Shown here in pieces: positions 8,926-15,619 of a stretch of DNA of 18,998 nucleotides. The notes below the pieces were generated by a model. That model was given only the letters and a program-made list of their open reading frames with translations. It searched no databases and was not told the origin of the DNA. Within the stretch, counting starts at the first letter, position 1. Each line of letters opens with the position of its first letter. The DNA comes from an uncultured Bacteroidales bacterium (lineage in GTDB: Bacteria; Bacteroidota; Bacteroidia; Bacteroidales; Paludibacteraceae). The translations under genes were made by a program, and so were the position numbers. The stretch is taken from contig CAIQOG010000224.1 in the NCBI GenBank assembly GCA_903873355.1, forward strand, positions 1 through 18,998, given 5' to 3'.

Positions 8926-10519
8926 ACTTTTTTCTGAGATTTTCGAGTGCTGTTTTAACGGTCTTGTCTTCTTTGTAAAGCAAAGGATAGAAACCCGTAT
9001 CGCCGAGCATATTCCTGCAAATGTATGCTTTCAACTGAAGCAGAAGATAATGTTTTGAGATATTGATTTCTCGTGGATTTGGAGTAACACCTTTTGATGA
9101 CGCAAACGATGTGAAATCAGCCAGTATGTTTTGTTTGTCAAGATAATCCGACATTAAATTCCCTGTTTTATAGGATTTTAGTTTGTCGCGGTTTTTGTCG
9201 GTATAAGCAAATGCAAACTGATACAGGTAACCGTAATTAATTACTTTGCTTAAATATGGTGTATATTCCGATGTGTCGCGCGATACAAAGATATCAGGCA
9301 TAATTCCACCACCTCCATAAACAGTACGACCACCTACTGTTTTGTATTTCAGTGTTTTTGTAACGTGAATACTGTCTTTGCTATCCAACTCACCATGTTT
9401 GAAGCGATTCAGAATATCCATTTCATAATCCTCGGCTTTTCCGCGTATGTAAGGTTTTTGAATACTTCTGCCCGATGGAGTATAATAACGCGCAACAGTA
9501 AGTCGGATGGCTGAATTATCAGACAATTTCATCTGTTGTTGAACCAATCCTTTTCCAAAAGAGCGACGACCAATTATAGCTCCACGATCATTGTCCTGAA
9601 TAGCGCCTGAGAAAATTTCGCTGGCAGAAGCTGAAAATTCGTCAATCAAAACTGCTAATGGCAGATTAATACAACTTCCTTTTCCATCCGATTTAGCTTC
9701 TGAACGGGGATAAGCTTTGCCTTCTGAATATACTATCATGCGGCCTGCAGGAAGGAATTCATTCACCATGTTGATAGCTTGCTCCATGTATCCACCGCTG
9801 TTTTCGCGCAGGTCGATAATATATTTTTTTGCCCCCTGATTGCGGAGTTTTGCAATAGCATCAAGGAATTCAGAATAAGTTGTATCGGCAAATTTGCTAA
9901 CTTTGATAAAACCAATGCCCGGTTCAATCATGTAGGCTATATCAACAGAATTAACAGGTATCTGACCACGGGTAATACTATAATGAAGAATTTCGTGCGT
10001 TCCACGTCGTTTTATGCCAAGTTTCACTTTGCTTTTCGCTTTCCCGCGAAGTTTCTTCATCACTTTTTCATTGGTAATCTTTTTTCCCACAAACGCCGTA
10101 TCATTTACCTGTATTATGCGGTCGCCGGCAAGCAACCCTACTTTTTCCGAAGGTCCGCCGCTGATTACAGCCACAATCATTATTGTGTCGTTTTGTATGT
10201 TGAATTGTACTCCAATACCACTAAAACTTCCCTCAAGTTCGCTGTTTACATCAGCCAGATCGGCTGCAGGAATATAAACAGAATGGGGGTCAAGTTTGGA
10301 AGCAATGTCCGTCATTACCTCCTCAGTAGTTTGTTTAATATTCACGGTGTCAACATATTGCGTATTGATGATTGAAAGCAATTCGTTAACTTTACTGTGT
10401 GAAATCATTCCCGTCAATCCTGAACCATTTGCTTTGTTAGACAATAGGTTACCAATCATTATACCACATAGGATTGATACTAAAATAATCAGGACTAATA
10501 CTAAATTTCTTTTGTTCAT
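8924..10519 (-). CDS. S41-family C-terminal processing peptidase (CtpA/Prc-like)
   Basis: This is a 531-residue serine protease of the tail-specific type. Residues about 5-25 form a hydrophobic signal or anchor helix (NLVLVLIILVSILCGIMIG), so it probably acts in the periplasm at the inner membrane. A PDZ domain spans about 92-172 and would capture substrate C-termini. The S41 domain follows, with catalytic Ser298 in SASASEI, Lys323 in SFGKGLVQ (25 residues later, as in CtpB and Tsp) and Gln327. The length fits the family. It is the last gene of a - strand operon, 27 nt downstream of the dCMP deaminase gene, and ends in the bidirectional terminator. Likely roles are trimming of envelope proteins or of a peptidoglycan hydrolase regulator; the substrate is not predictable from sequence. 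Confidence 0.95.
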   Translation of the reverse strand: MNKRNLVLVLIILVSILCGIMIGNLLSNKANGSGLTGMISHSKVNELLSIINTQYVDTVNIKQTTEEVMTDIASKLDPHSVYIPAADLADVNSELEGSFSGIGVQFNIQNDTIMIVAVISGGPSEKVGLLAGDRIIQVNDTAFVGKKITNEKVMKKLRGKAKSKVKLGIKRRGTHEILHYSITRGQIPVNSVDIAYMIEPGIGFIKVSKFADTTYSEFLDAIAKLRNQGAKKYIIDLRENSGGYMEQAINMVNEFLPAGRMIVYSEGKAYPRSEAKSDGKGSCINLPLAVLIDEFSASASEIFSGAIQDNDRGAIIGRRSFGKGLVQQQMKLSDNSAIRLTVARYYTPSGRSIQKPYIRGKAEDYEMDILNRFKHGELDSKDSIHVTKTLKYKTVGGRTVYGGGGIMPDIFVSRDTSEYTPYLSKVINYGYLYQFAFAYTDKNRDKLKSYKTGNLMSDYLDKQNILADFTSFASSKGVTPNPREINISKHYLLLQLKAYICRNMLGDTGFYPLLYKEDKTVKTALENLRKK

Positions 10520-10546
10520 TTTTAATACTTTATATTATTGTAGATT

Positions 10547-10969
10547 TTATTCTTTGTCTAAAAAAACCACGTCGATATTGGCTCGTTGGAGTAGTTCAAC
10601 ACCATCCATAATGCGATATTGTTCGCCATATACCACCCGTTTTATTCCGGCCTGGATGATGAGTTTCGCACATTCGATGCATGGAGAAGCTGTAACATAA
10701 AGAGTTGCGTTATCGCTGCTGTTATGCGAGCGAGCTACTTTACTTATTGCATTTGCTTCGGCATGTAAAACATAAGGTTTGGATACATTGTTTTCGTCTT
10801 CACATTTATTCTCGAAACCTGAAGGCGTTCCGTTATAGCCATCGGATATTATCATTTTATTTTTCACCAGTAACGCGCCAACTTTGCGTCTTTCGCAATA
10901 CGAATTCTCAGCCCAGATACGTGCCATACGCATGTATCGCTTGTCAAGTTGTATTTGTTTTTCAGTCAT
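10547..10969 (-). CDS. Zinc-dependent deoxycytidylate (dCMP) deaminase family protein
   Basis: The 140-residue protein has the zinc deaminase signature HAEANAI (His69 ligand, Glu71 proton shuttle) and SPCIECAK (Cys97 and Cys100 ligands). The N-terminal RYMRMARIWA...ERRKVGALLV segment and length match the dCMP deaminase/ComEB group rather than cytidine deaminase. Expected reaction: dCMP + water gives dUMP + ammonia, feeding thymidylate synthesis in the cytoplasm. It sits between the Mur-ligase-like gene (37 nt upstream) and the S41 protease gene (27 nt downstream), so the three are probably co-transcribed. All catalytic residues are present. Confidence 0.92.
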   Translation of the reverse strand: MTEKQIQLDKRYMRMARIWAENSYCERRKVGALLVKNKMIISDGYNGTPSGFENKCEDENNVSKPYVLHAEANAISKVARSHNSSDNATLYVTASPCIECAKLIIQAGIKRVVYGEQYRIMDGVELLQRANIDVVFLDKE

Positions 10970-11006
10970 TTGTATATAAATCAGCTAATCTGAATTGGTA
11001 TCAGGA

Positions 11007-11927
11007 TTAAACACCCTGAAATTCAGAAATTACAGAATAAAATTGTTCTTCATAAATGCCTAATTGCCGACAGGCAAGCCGGGCAGCATTAATATTTTGC
11101 AAATTGAAATCTCCCGAAATCTTTAAAGGAATACTGTCCTTTTTAGTTTTCAGGTACGTTACACCGTTATTAATTATATGTTCATGCGTTTTATAAGGAA
11201 ATGCCACAATATCGCGTCTGAGCTTAGAAGTTATTTCTGACAAGTATTTATCTCCATCAAAATAGATCAATCTGCCCTGAACTTCCATTAAATCAGTGAA
11301 TTTTCGAAATTGTTCCACGTATTTTTCAATGGTTGTTTCTTCCGGTTTTTTTTCAGTATCAATGCCTGTAATAACTGCAATATGAGGTTTGTATAAATGA
11401 AATTTTGGGCGGAGATCTATTGAAGAAGTCGCTTGTTCATCTCCTTCGAATACAGCAATACGCGAATCATACGTCAGTTTGACAATGTTTTCAAAACCTT
11501 CAAAAGGCTTTGAGATCAGGTAATCGGCTTCGACTTTCAGTTTTTTCAGAACAAATAATATTATCGCTACCGTTGTGGCTTTTCCATGACTTCCGGCCAC
11601 TACAATTCTTGTTTTACTGCGTGTTTGCTGAAAGAGAAAGTCGGGAAAGGAATAAATGTTCAGTTTAAGTTCCTTTGCACGTTTCAGTTCCGGATTATCT
11701 TCTGTGACATTCATACCAAGTATAACAGCTGTCAGACCTTTGTGAATTCTATCTGGAAACCAGCCGGTTTTGTCAGGTAACAAACCATTGACTTCCAGTT
11801 TGATACGTGTAAGCTCGTTGAATTCCATATCAGAGCAGGTAACCAAAAATGTAGGCTTTTTGCTAATGGCAATAGCCATGTTATGCATGGCTTCACCACC
11901 AATGGCTATAAAATGAACTCGTTGCAT
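11007..11927 (-). CDS. Mpl/MurC-like Mur ligase homologue, truncated and probably not a ligase
   Basis: Residues 1-100 match the N-terminal Rossmann domain of UDP-MurNAc-tripeptide ligase Mpl (VHFIAIGGEAMHN, ILGMNVTEDNPEL), and about 105-295 match the central ATPase domain (GSHGK at 112-116, FEGDE at 160-164, RPKFHLYKPHIA). The protein stops at residue 306 right after SEFQGV, where Mur ligases continue into their third, amino-acid-binding domain; family members are usually about 450 residues. Key residues also differ: Walker A reads GKATT instead of GKTTT (Ala117), the usual DH(I)N motif after HIA..(T/S)GI is replaced by DTEKKPEE, and GxHNxxN reads GDFNLQN (Phe274). It is the first gene of the operon with the dCMP deaminase and S41 protease. 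The frame is intact, so it is probably made; a binding or regulatory role is likelier than recycling-ligase activity. Confidence 0.85.
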   Translation of the reverse strand: MQRVHFIAIGGEAMHNMAIAISKKPTFLVTCSDMEFNELTRIKLEVNGLLPDKTGWFPDRIHKGLTAVILGMNVTEDNPELKRAKELKLNIYSFPDFLFQQTRSKTRIVVAGSHGKATTVAIILFVLKKLKVEADYLISKPFEGFENIVKLTYDSRIAVFEGDEQATSSIDLRPKFHLYKPHIAVITGIDTEKKPEETTIEKYVEQFRKFTDLMEVQGRLIYFDGDKYLSEITSKLRRDIVAFPYKTHEHIINNGVTYLKTKKDSIPLKISGDFNLQNINAARLACRQLGIYEEQFYSVISEFQGV

Positions 11928-11953
11928 ACACCTGATAGTTGAAAGTTTTTAGC

Positions 11954-11961
11954 TATTTTTG
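11954..11961 (+). promoter_or_regulatory. Candidate -7 element for the metallo-hydrolase gene
   Basis: TATTTTTG matches TAnnTTTG and points toward the gene at 12085. No well-spaced -33 TTG is present, and the implied leader of about 118 nt is long, so support is modest. Confidence 0.3.
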
Positions 11962-11984
11962 CCCGAAATTTCAGACTTGAAGCG

Positions 11985-11992
11985 CAAATGTA
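11985..11992 (-). promoter_or_regulatory. Candidate -7 element for the Mur-ligase-like/deaminase/protease operon
   Basis: On the - strand this reads TACATTTG, a match to TAnnTTTG. Initiation near 11980 would give a leader of about 50 nt before the ATG at 11927. A clear -33 element is not seen. Confidence 0.4.
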
Positions 11993-12032
11993 CTAAAAAG
12001 TTTAATAAGTTCATAAAGCATAGGGTGTTATG

Positions 12033-12072
12033 ACTTTCAACTTTACAAACTTTATAAACTTTCCACTTTTAA
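12033..12072 (+). repeat. Degenerate ACTTT tandem repeat upstream of the metallo-hydrolase
   Basis: ACTTT occurs five times, starting at 12033, 12040, 12049, 12058 and 12065 (spacings 7, 9, 9 and 7), ending 13 nt before the start codon at 12085. The first unit is part of ACTTTCAACT, whose exact inverse AGTTGAAAGT lies at 11937-11946 across the divergent promoter region. Confidence 0.5.
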
Positions 12073-12084
12073 ACTCAGAAGAAA

Positions 12085-12930
12085 ATGAGATTATTCAAAA
12101 TTGAAGCCGGGACTTTTCATGTGGATGGTGGTGCGGCCTTTGGAGTAGTTCCGAAAAAAGTGTGGCAAAAACGTTATCCCTGTGATAAAGATAATTATTG
12201 CACTATAACCATGCGCTGCCTTTTGATAGATACAGGTGAAAAATGCATTTTGATTGATGCAGGAACAGGTGATAAACAACTTGAATATCTTAAATATTAT
12301 GGATTTAAAGGAGTTATAAACTTTGATAATGAATTGGAAAAATCAGGTTATTCCTGTGACGATATAACCGATGTGATATTCACTCACCTTCATTTTGATC
12401 ATTGCGGTGGAGCTACCAAATATAATGCTGACAAAACAAATGTTGAATTGGTATTTCCGAATGCCACACACTGGGTTGGAGAAACTCAATGGCAGAACTT
12501 TCTGAATCCCAATGTTCGCGAGGGTGATTCTTATTTCAGCGAAAATATGGTGCCGATTGAGGCTGCCGGAAAATTAATGCTGGTGACTGAAAATCAGTTT
12601 GTTTGTCCTGAAGTGGAAGTCAGGATTTACAACGGACACACGGCAGGACAATTGGTGAGCTATATTAATTTTGAAGGAAAAACATTGATTTATGTAGGCG
12701 ATGTGATACCGTTGGCAGCTAATGTGCCGTTAGCATGGATTTCATCGTACGATATTTTGCCGATTTCTGCCATGGCAGAAAAGAAAATTCTGCTCGACGA
12801 AGCTGCCGAAAAAGGTCAGATTCTTTTCTTCGAACACGATGCTTATACCGAATGCTGCACAGTGGTTCAGCAATACAATAAACATAAAGTAGATAAAGTT
12901 ATGATGCTTGACGAGATGTTAAAGACGTAA
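12085..12930 (+). CDS. Metallo-beta-lactamase-fold hydrolase
   Basis: The 281-residue protein has the MBL-fold metal motif THLHFDH (His101, His103, Asp105, His106), then His185 in NGHTAGQ, Asp206 in YVGDVIP and His251 in FEHD, giving a complete two-metal site. The N-terminal CLLIDTGEKCILIDAGTG pair of strands is typical. The arrangement resembles the lactonase-like/AttM-AiiA branch, but the substrate cannot be assigned from sequence. No signal peptide is seen, so it is probably cytoplasmic. It is transcribed alone, divergent from the Mur-ligase-like operon and convergent with the gamma-carbonic-anhydrase-like gene. The ATG follows an AAACTCAGAAGAAA purine-rich leader. Confidence 0.92.
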   Translation: MRLFKIEAGTFHVDGGAAFGVVPKKVWQKRYPCDKDNYCTITMRCLLIDTGEKCILIDAGTGDKQLEYLKYYGFKGVINFDNELEKSGYSCDDITDVIFTHLHFDHCGGATKYNADKTNVELVFPNATHWVGETQWQNFLNPNVREGDSYFSENMVPIEAAGKLMLVTENQFVCPEVEVRIYNGHTAGQLVSYINFEGKTLIYVGDVIPLAANVPLAWISSYDILPISAMAEKKILLDEAAEKGQILFFEHDAYTECCTVVQQYNKHKVDKVMMLDEMLKT

Positions 12931-12954
12931 CCTGAAAATCCTACTCACGATTTT

Positions 12955-12980
12955 ACTGCCTACTGCCACTGCCTACTGCT
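12955..12980. repeat. Two tandem 13-nt units (ACTGCCTACTGCC type) between convergent genes
   Basis: ACTGCCTACTGCC at 12955-12967 is followed directly by ACTGCCTACTGCT at 12968-12980. Each unit is itself two nearly identical 6-7 nt halves. The second unit covers the stop codon and last codons of the - strand gene ending at 12973, so the repeat has contributed to its C-terminus. Confidence 0.7.
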
Positions 12981-13506
12981 CACTATTCTCTTCTTCTTTA
13001 AACCAGCCTGCATACATGGCATATTGATGTGCAATTTTGCGGTTCATTTCATTTGATTGTTCAGGTTCAACATTCTTTACAAATTTTGCAGGAACACCAG
13101 CCCACAAAGTAAAGGGTGGAATTTTTGTATTGCTCAATACCAGTGCACCGGCAGCCACAATAGCACCTTCGCCCACTTCGGCATAATCGAGCAGGGTTGC
13201 ACCCATGCCAATCAATGCGTAATTATTAATTTTTGCACCATGTACTGTTACATTATGACCGATTGAAACGTAATCGCCGATTTCGACAACCGATTTTTCG
13301 TAAAGTGTATGCAACACCGAACCATCCTGTATGTTGACGTGATTGCCAATGCGGATTGAATTTACATCGCCACGCAGCACAGCATTAAACCACACACTGC
13401 AAGCGTCGCCCATAATTACATCGCCCACAACAGTTGCATTTTCAGCCAAATAACAATCTTTTCCAAATTGCGGATCAAAACCACGTACCGATTTTATTAA
13501 TGCCAT
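12973..13506 (-). CDS. Gamma-carbonic-anhydrase-like left-handed beta-helix protein
   Basis: The 177-residue protein is built of hexapeptide repeats (VVGDVIMGD, VLRGDVNSIRIGNHVNIQDGSVLH, VEIGDYVSIGHNVTVHGAKI) followed by a C-terminal helix region, the layout of gamma-class carbonic anhydrase-like proteins (YrdA/PaaY group). His66, His84 and His89 correspond to the three trimer-interface metal ligands. Family members are cytoplasmic homotrimers; some hydrate CO2 and others act as acyl or thioester hydrolases or have no known activity, so only the family is claimed. It stands alone on the - strand, with a candidate promoter just upstream at 13527-13534, and converges on the metallo-hydrolase. 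The last codons lie in a tandem repeat. Confidence 0.93.
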   Translation of the reverse strand: MALIKSVRGFDPQFGKDCYLAENATVVGDVIMGDACSVWFNAVLRGDVNSIRIGNHVNIQDGSVLHTLYEKSVVEIGDYVSIGHNVTVHGAKINNYALIGMGATLLDYAEVGEGAIVAAGALVLSNTKIPPFTLWAGVPAKFVKNVEPEQSNEMNRKIAHQYAMYAGWFKEEENSEQ

Positions 13507-13526
13507 TCTCTAAAATTTAAGACCGA

Positions 13527-13534
13527 CAAAGATA
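13527..13534 (-). promoter_or_regulatory. Candidate -7 element for the gamma-carbonic-anhydrase-like gene
   Basis: The - strand reads TATCTTTG, matching TAnnTTTG. Initiation near 13521 would give a leader of about 15 nt before the ATG at 13506. No consensus -33 element at 19-21 nt was found. Confidence 0.4.
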
Positions 13535-13648
13535 CACGAAACGGCACAATTATTAAAACTGAAAGTAAGTTATTTTCCAAAAATTGCAATTTTTGCAATC
13601 AGAATAACTGATCTTTAAACTTTTCGGGAATTTAAAATGTTTCAATAC

Positions 13649-13656
13649 TAATTTTG
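13649..13656 (+). promoter_or_regulatory. Candidate -7 element for the SRPBCC-ygiD gene pair
   Basis: TAATTTTG matches TAnnTTTG, 30 nt before the ATG at 13687, so initiation would leave a short leader of about 25 nt. The -33 region is weak. Confidence 0.35.
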
Positions 13657-13686
13657 ATCCAACTAATAATTTAAAAACAAAGAAAA

Positions 13687-14217
13687 ATGAAAGCACTTAA
13701 AATTATCGGAATTGTTCTGGCTTCAATTATTGCACTTGTATTAATTGTTGCACTATTTGTACCAAAGCAATTCATTTACGAAAAAACAGTTGTCATTAAT
13801 GCACCAATTGATTCTGTATGGCCTAACACAGGCAGTTTAACGGCAATGGATAAATGGAGTCCGTGGAATGATCATGACCCCAATATGAAAAAGGAACTTA
13901 CCGGTATAGATGGAACTGTTGGAGCAAAACAAAGTTGGGATGGTAAGGTAGTTGGAATTGGTAGCCAGACAATTACAAATGTTCAAAAGCCAACTTTATT
14001 CGAAACAAGCCTCGATTTTATGACACCACACGAAAGTCATGGAAAAGGTTATGTAAAACTTGTAGCCGATGGAAATACCACCAAAGCTACCTGGGGAATG
14101 ACTGGGAGTATGCCTTATCCGTTCAACCTAATGATTTTATTTATGAACATGGAAAAAACTATGGGCAAAGACTGGGATTTAGGACTTTCGCGATTGAAAA
14201 CGATGAGCGAAAAATAA
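13687..14217 (+). CDS. Membrane-anchored SRPBCC (polyketide cyclase/START-like) protein
   Basis: The 176-residue protein starts with a hydrophobic helix (about 4-26, IIGIVLASIIALVLIVALFV), then an SRPBCC fold: KTVVINAPIDSVWPNTGSL is the usual first strand with the helix-grip entry, followed by MDKWSPWNDHDPNM, GIGSQTI and KATWGMTGSMPYPFNL. SRPBCC proteins hold hydrophobic ligands in a deep cavity; this subgroup is common and functionally uncharacterised. The domain should face the periplasm if the helix is an N-in anchor. The gene lies 34 nt upstream of the ygiD-like gene on the same strand, so co-transcription is likely, but a functional link is not evident. Confidence 0.88.
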   Translation: MKALKIIGIVLASIIALVLIVALFVPKQFIYEKTVVINAPIDSVWPNTGSLTAMDKWSPWNDHDPNMKKELTGIDGTVGAKQSWDGKVVGIGSQTITNVQKPTLFETSLDFMTPHESHGKGYVKLVADGNTTKATWGMTGSMPYPFNLMILFMNMEKTMGKDWDLGLSRLKTMSEK

Positions 14218-14251
14218 TCTGCGTCAGCATTTATTATTACAAAATAAACAA

Positions 14252-15046
14252 ATGAATATAACTCCAACCCGTATGCCTGTGCTGTTTGTCGGACACGGAA
14301 GTCTGATGTATGCCATTGAGGAAAACGAGTTTGTGCAAACATGGAGAAGGTTAGAAGAGGAACTTCCAAAACCAAAGGCCATTATTGCCGTTTCTGCCCA
14401 TTGGGAAACCCGTGGAACGCAGGTGACAGCTATGCAACATCCACAGACCATTCACGATTTTGGCGGTTTTCCGCAGGAGTTATACGCTGTGCAATATCCG
14501 GCACCGGGAAATCCAGAACTGGCAAAGGAAGCCATAGAAACTATCAAAGGAACACCGGTAATTGCAGACAAAAAATGGGGACTCGACCACGGAACATGGA
14601 GTGTAATCCGCCGTATTTACCCCAAAGCCGATATTCCCATCATTCAGTTGAGTTTGGATTATAATAAAACACCACAGCAACATTACGAACTGGCCAAAGA
14701 ATTGGCCGCGTTTCGCGAAAAAGGCGTGATGATTGTGGGCAGTGGAAACATTGTGCATAACCTTCGCCACGTTGCCTGGGACAAAGCCGATAATGAAGAA
14801 TATGGTCACGACTGGGCGATCGAAGCTAATGAGTTGGTGAAGAAACTGATTCTGAAGAATGACCACAAAGCGTTGATTGATTATAAATCGTTAGGGAGTT
14901 CAGTGCAACTGGCAGTTCCCACGCCCGATCATTTTTTGCCATTGCTGTATGCATTGGCTTTGAAAGCGGATGATGAAGAAGTTTCATTCTTCAACGATAA
15001 GGCAGTAATGGGCTCGTTAACCATGACTTCGCTGAAAATAGGGTAA
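14252..15046 (+). CDS. ygiD: YgiD-type LigB-fold extradiol dioxygenase (4,5-DOPA dioxygenase family)
   Basis: The 264-residue protein belongs to the LigB-like class III extradiol dioxygenase family. Expected metal ligands are visible: His15 in VGHGSLMYAI, His50 in SAHWETRG and His227 in TPDHFLPLL; His169 in SGNIVHNLR is the usual additional active-site residue. The motifs PVLFVGHGS, IHDFGGFP, YPAPGNPELA and GLDHGTWSV are characteristic of YgiD/DODA proteins. Members cleave catecholic rings such as L-DOPA in vitro; the physiological substrate in bacteria is uncertain. It is cytoplasmic, full length, and probably co-transcribed with the SRPBCC gene 34 nt upstream. No terminator is visible after the stop. 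Confidence 0.93.
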   Translation: MNITPTRMPVLFVGHGSLMYAIEENEFVQTWRRLEEELPKPKAIIAVSAHWETRGTQVTAMQHPQTIHDFGGFPQELYAVQYPAPGNPELAKEAIETIKGTPVIADKKWGLDHGTWSVIRRIYPKADIPIIQLSLDYNKTPQQHYELAKELAAFREKGVMIVGSGNIVHNLRHVAWDKADNEEYGHDWAIEANELVKKLILKNDHKALIDYKSLGSSVQLAVPTPDHFLPLLYALALKADDEEVSFFNDKAVMGSLTMTSLKIG

Positions 15047-15458
15047 ATTCATTCCTGTATAATTAAACAAAGAATTCAATCTTAGAAAATAACATATTTG
15101 TTTATGCTCAGCTCGATAAAGAGCGACCTCGTCCGGTGAGCCGAAAAATGGAGTGAAGTTGGCGTAGAAAACTTTTCTGTTTGAGTACCGACGTATTTCG
15201 TCGTGGCGAGTTTAAAAGTTTTCAGCCTACAAACGACTAATTTTTCAAGTGAAGCGGGCGCAGTCTTGAACTTTTTTGCTTCGTTTTTTGGTTCAAGCCA
15301 AAAAATGAAGTGGGGTTTTAGGGGTGAAACCCCTATTGGTTTATAAGTCAATTTGTGAACAATAGTTTAAATACATGGTTTTAACCAGCTCCGTTCAGTA
15401 CAATTTCTCCCTCAAAAAGACATTTATCCGCTATAGTTCTTATTCCAATTATTATCAC
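15047..15458. repeat. Hairpin-dense non-coding element between ygiD and the helicase
   Basis: This region has no recognised gene. It holds a run of inverted repeats: GCTC/GAGC (15111-15124), CGG-TGAG-CCG (15134-15143), a long interrupted stem GAAAACTTTT/AAAAGTTTTC (15167-15176 with 15214-15223) enclosing CGACG-TATTT-CGTCG (15189-15203), CTTGAAC/GTTCAAG (15265-15271 with 15291-15297), TTTTTTGG/CCAAAAAA (15284-15291 with 15298-15305) and GGGGTTT/AAACCCC (15312-15318 with 15327-15333). The CTTGAAC and TTTTTTGG stems share bases and exclude each other. An 89-codon frame (15082-15351, - strand) is open here, but its product resembles no family I know, so I treat it as non-coding. It may be a multicopy intergenic element; that is inference. 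Confidence 0.5.
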
Positions 15459-15466
15459 TACCTTTG
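15459..15466 (+). promoter_or_regulatory. Candidate -7 element for the DEAD-box helicase gene
   Basis: TACCTTTG is an exact TAnnTTTG match; the -33 position is weak. Initiation near 15472 gives a leader of about 150 nt to the preferred ATG at 15620. The leader contains a small hairpin ACAAC-TGCGC-GTTGT (15481-15495). Long leaders are common on cold-inducible helicase mRNAs, but cold control cannot be shown here. Confidence 0.45.
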
Positions 15467-15619
15467 CACCCGATTTAAAAACAACTGCGCGTTGTGAGTA
15501 ACTATCCGAATTTCACTGCTTTATATTTGCAGTATGCTTACCAAAATGGTACACGTTTTCATTAGAGAATGAAAAATTCGACGGATATATACTCAAAGAC
15601 GTGTGCTAAAAACAAACAA

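Noticed and set aside
9779..10375. 198-residue + strand frame opposite the S41 protease
   Set aside because: It is antisense to a gene with complete catalytic motifs and its composition is not protein-like.
14224..14451. - strand frames across the SRPBCC-ygiD junction
   Set aside because: They are antisense to two well-supported genes and have no recognisable motifs.
15082..15351. 89-residue - strand frame as a protein gene
   Set aside because: It lies wholly over a run of inverted repeats, has no recognisable domain and no clear start signal; treated as a non-coding element.
15569..15619. Upstream ATG of the helicase as true start
   Set aside because: The extra 17 residues show no family similarity, and the conserved N-terminus begins at the ATG at 15620; the longer form cannot be excluded.
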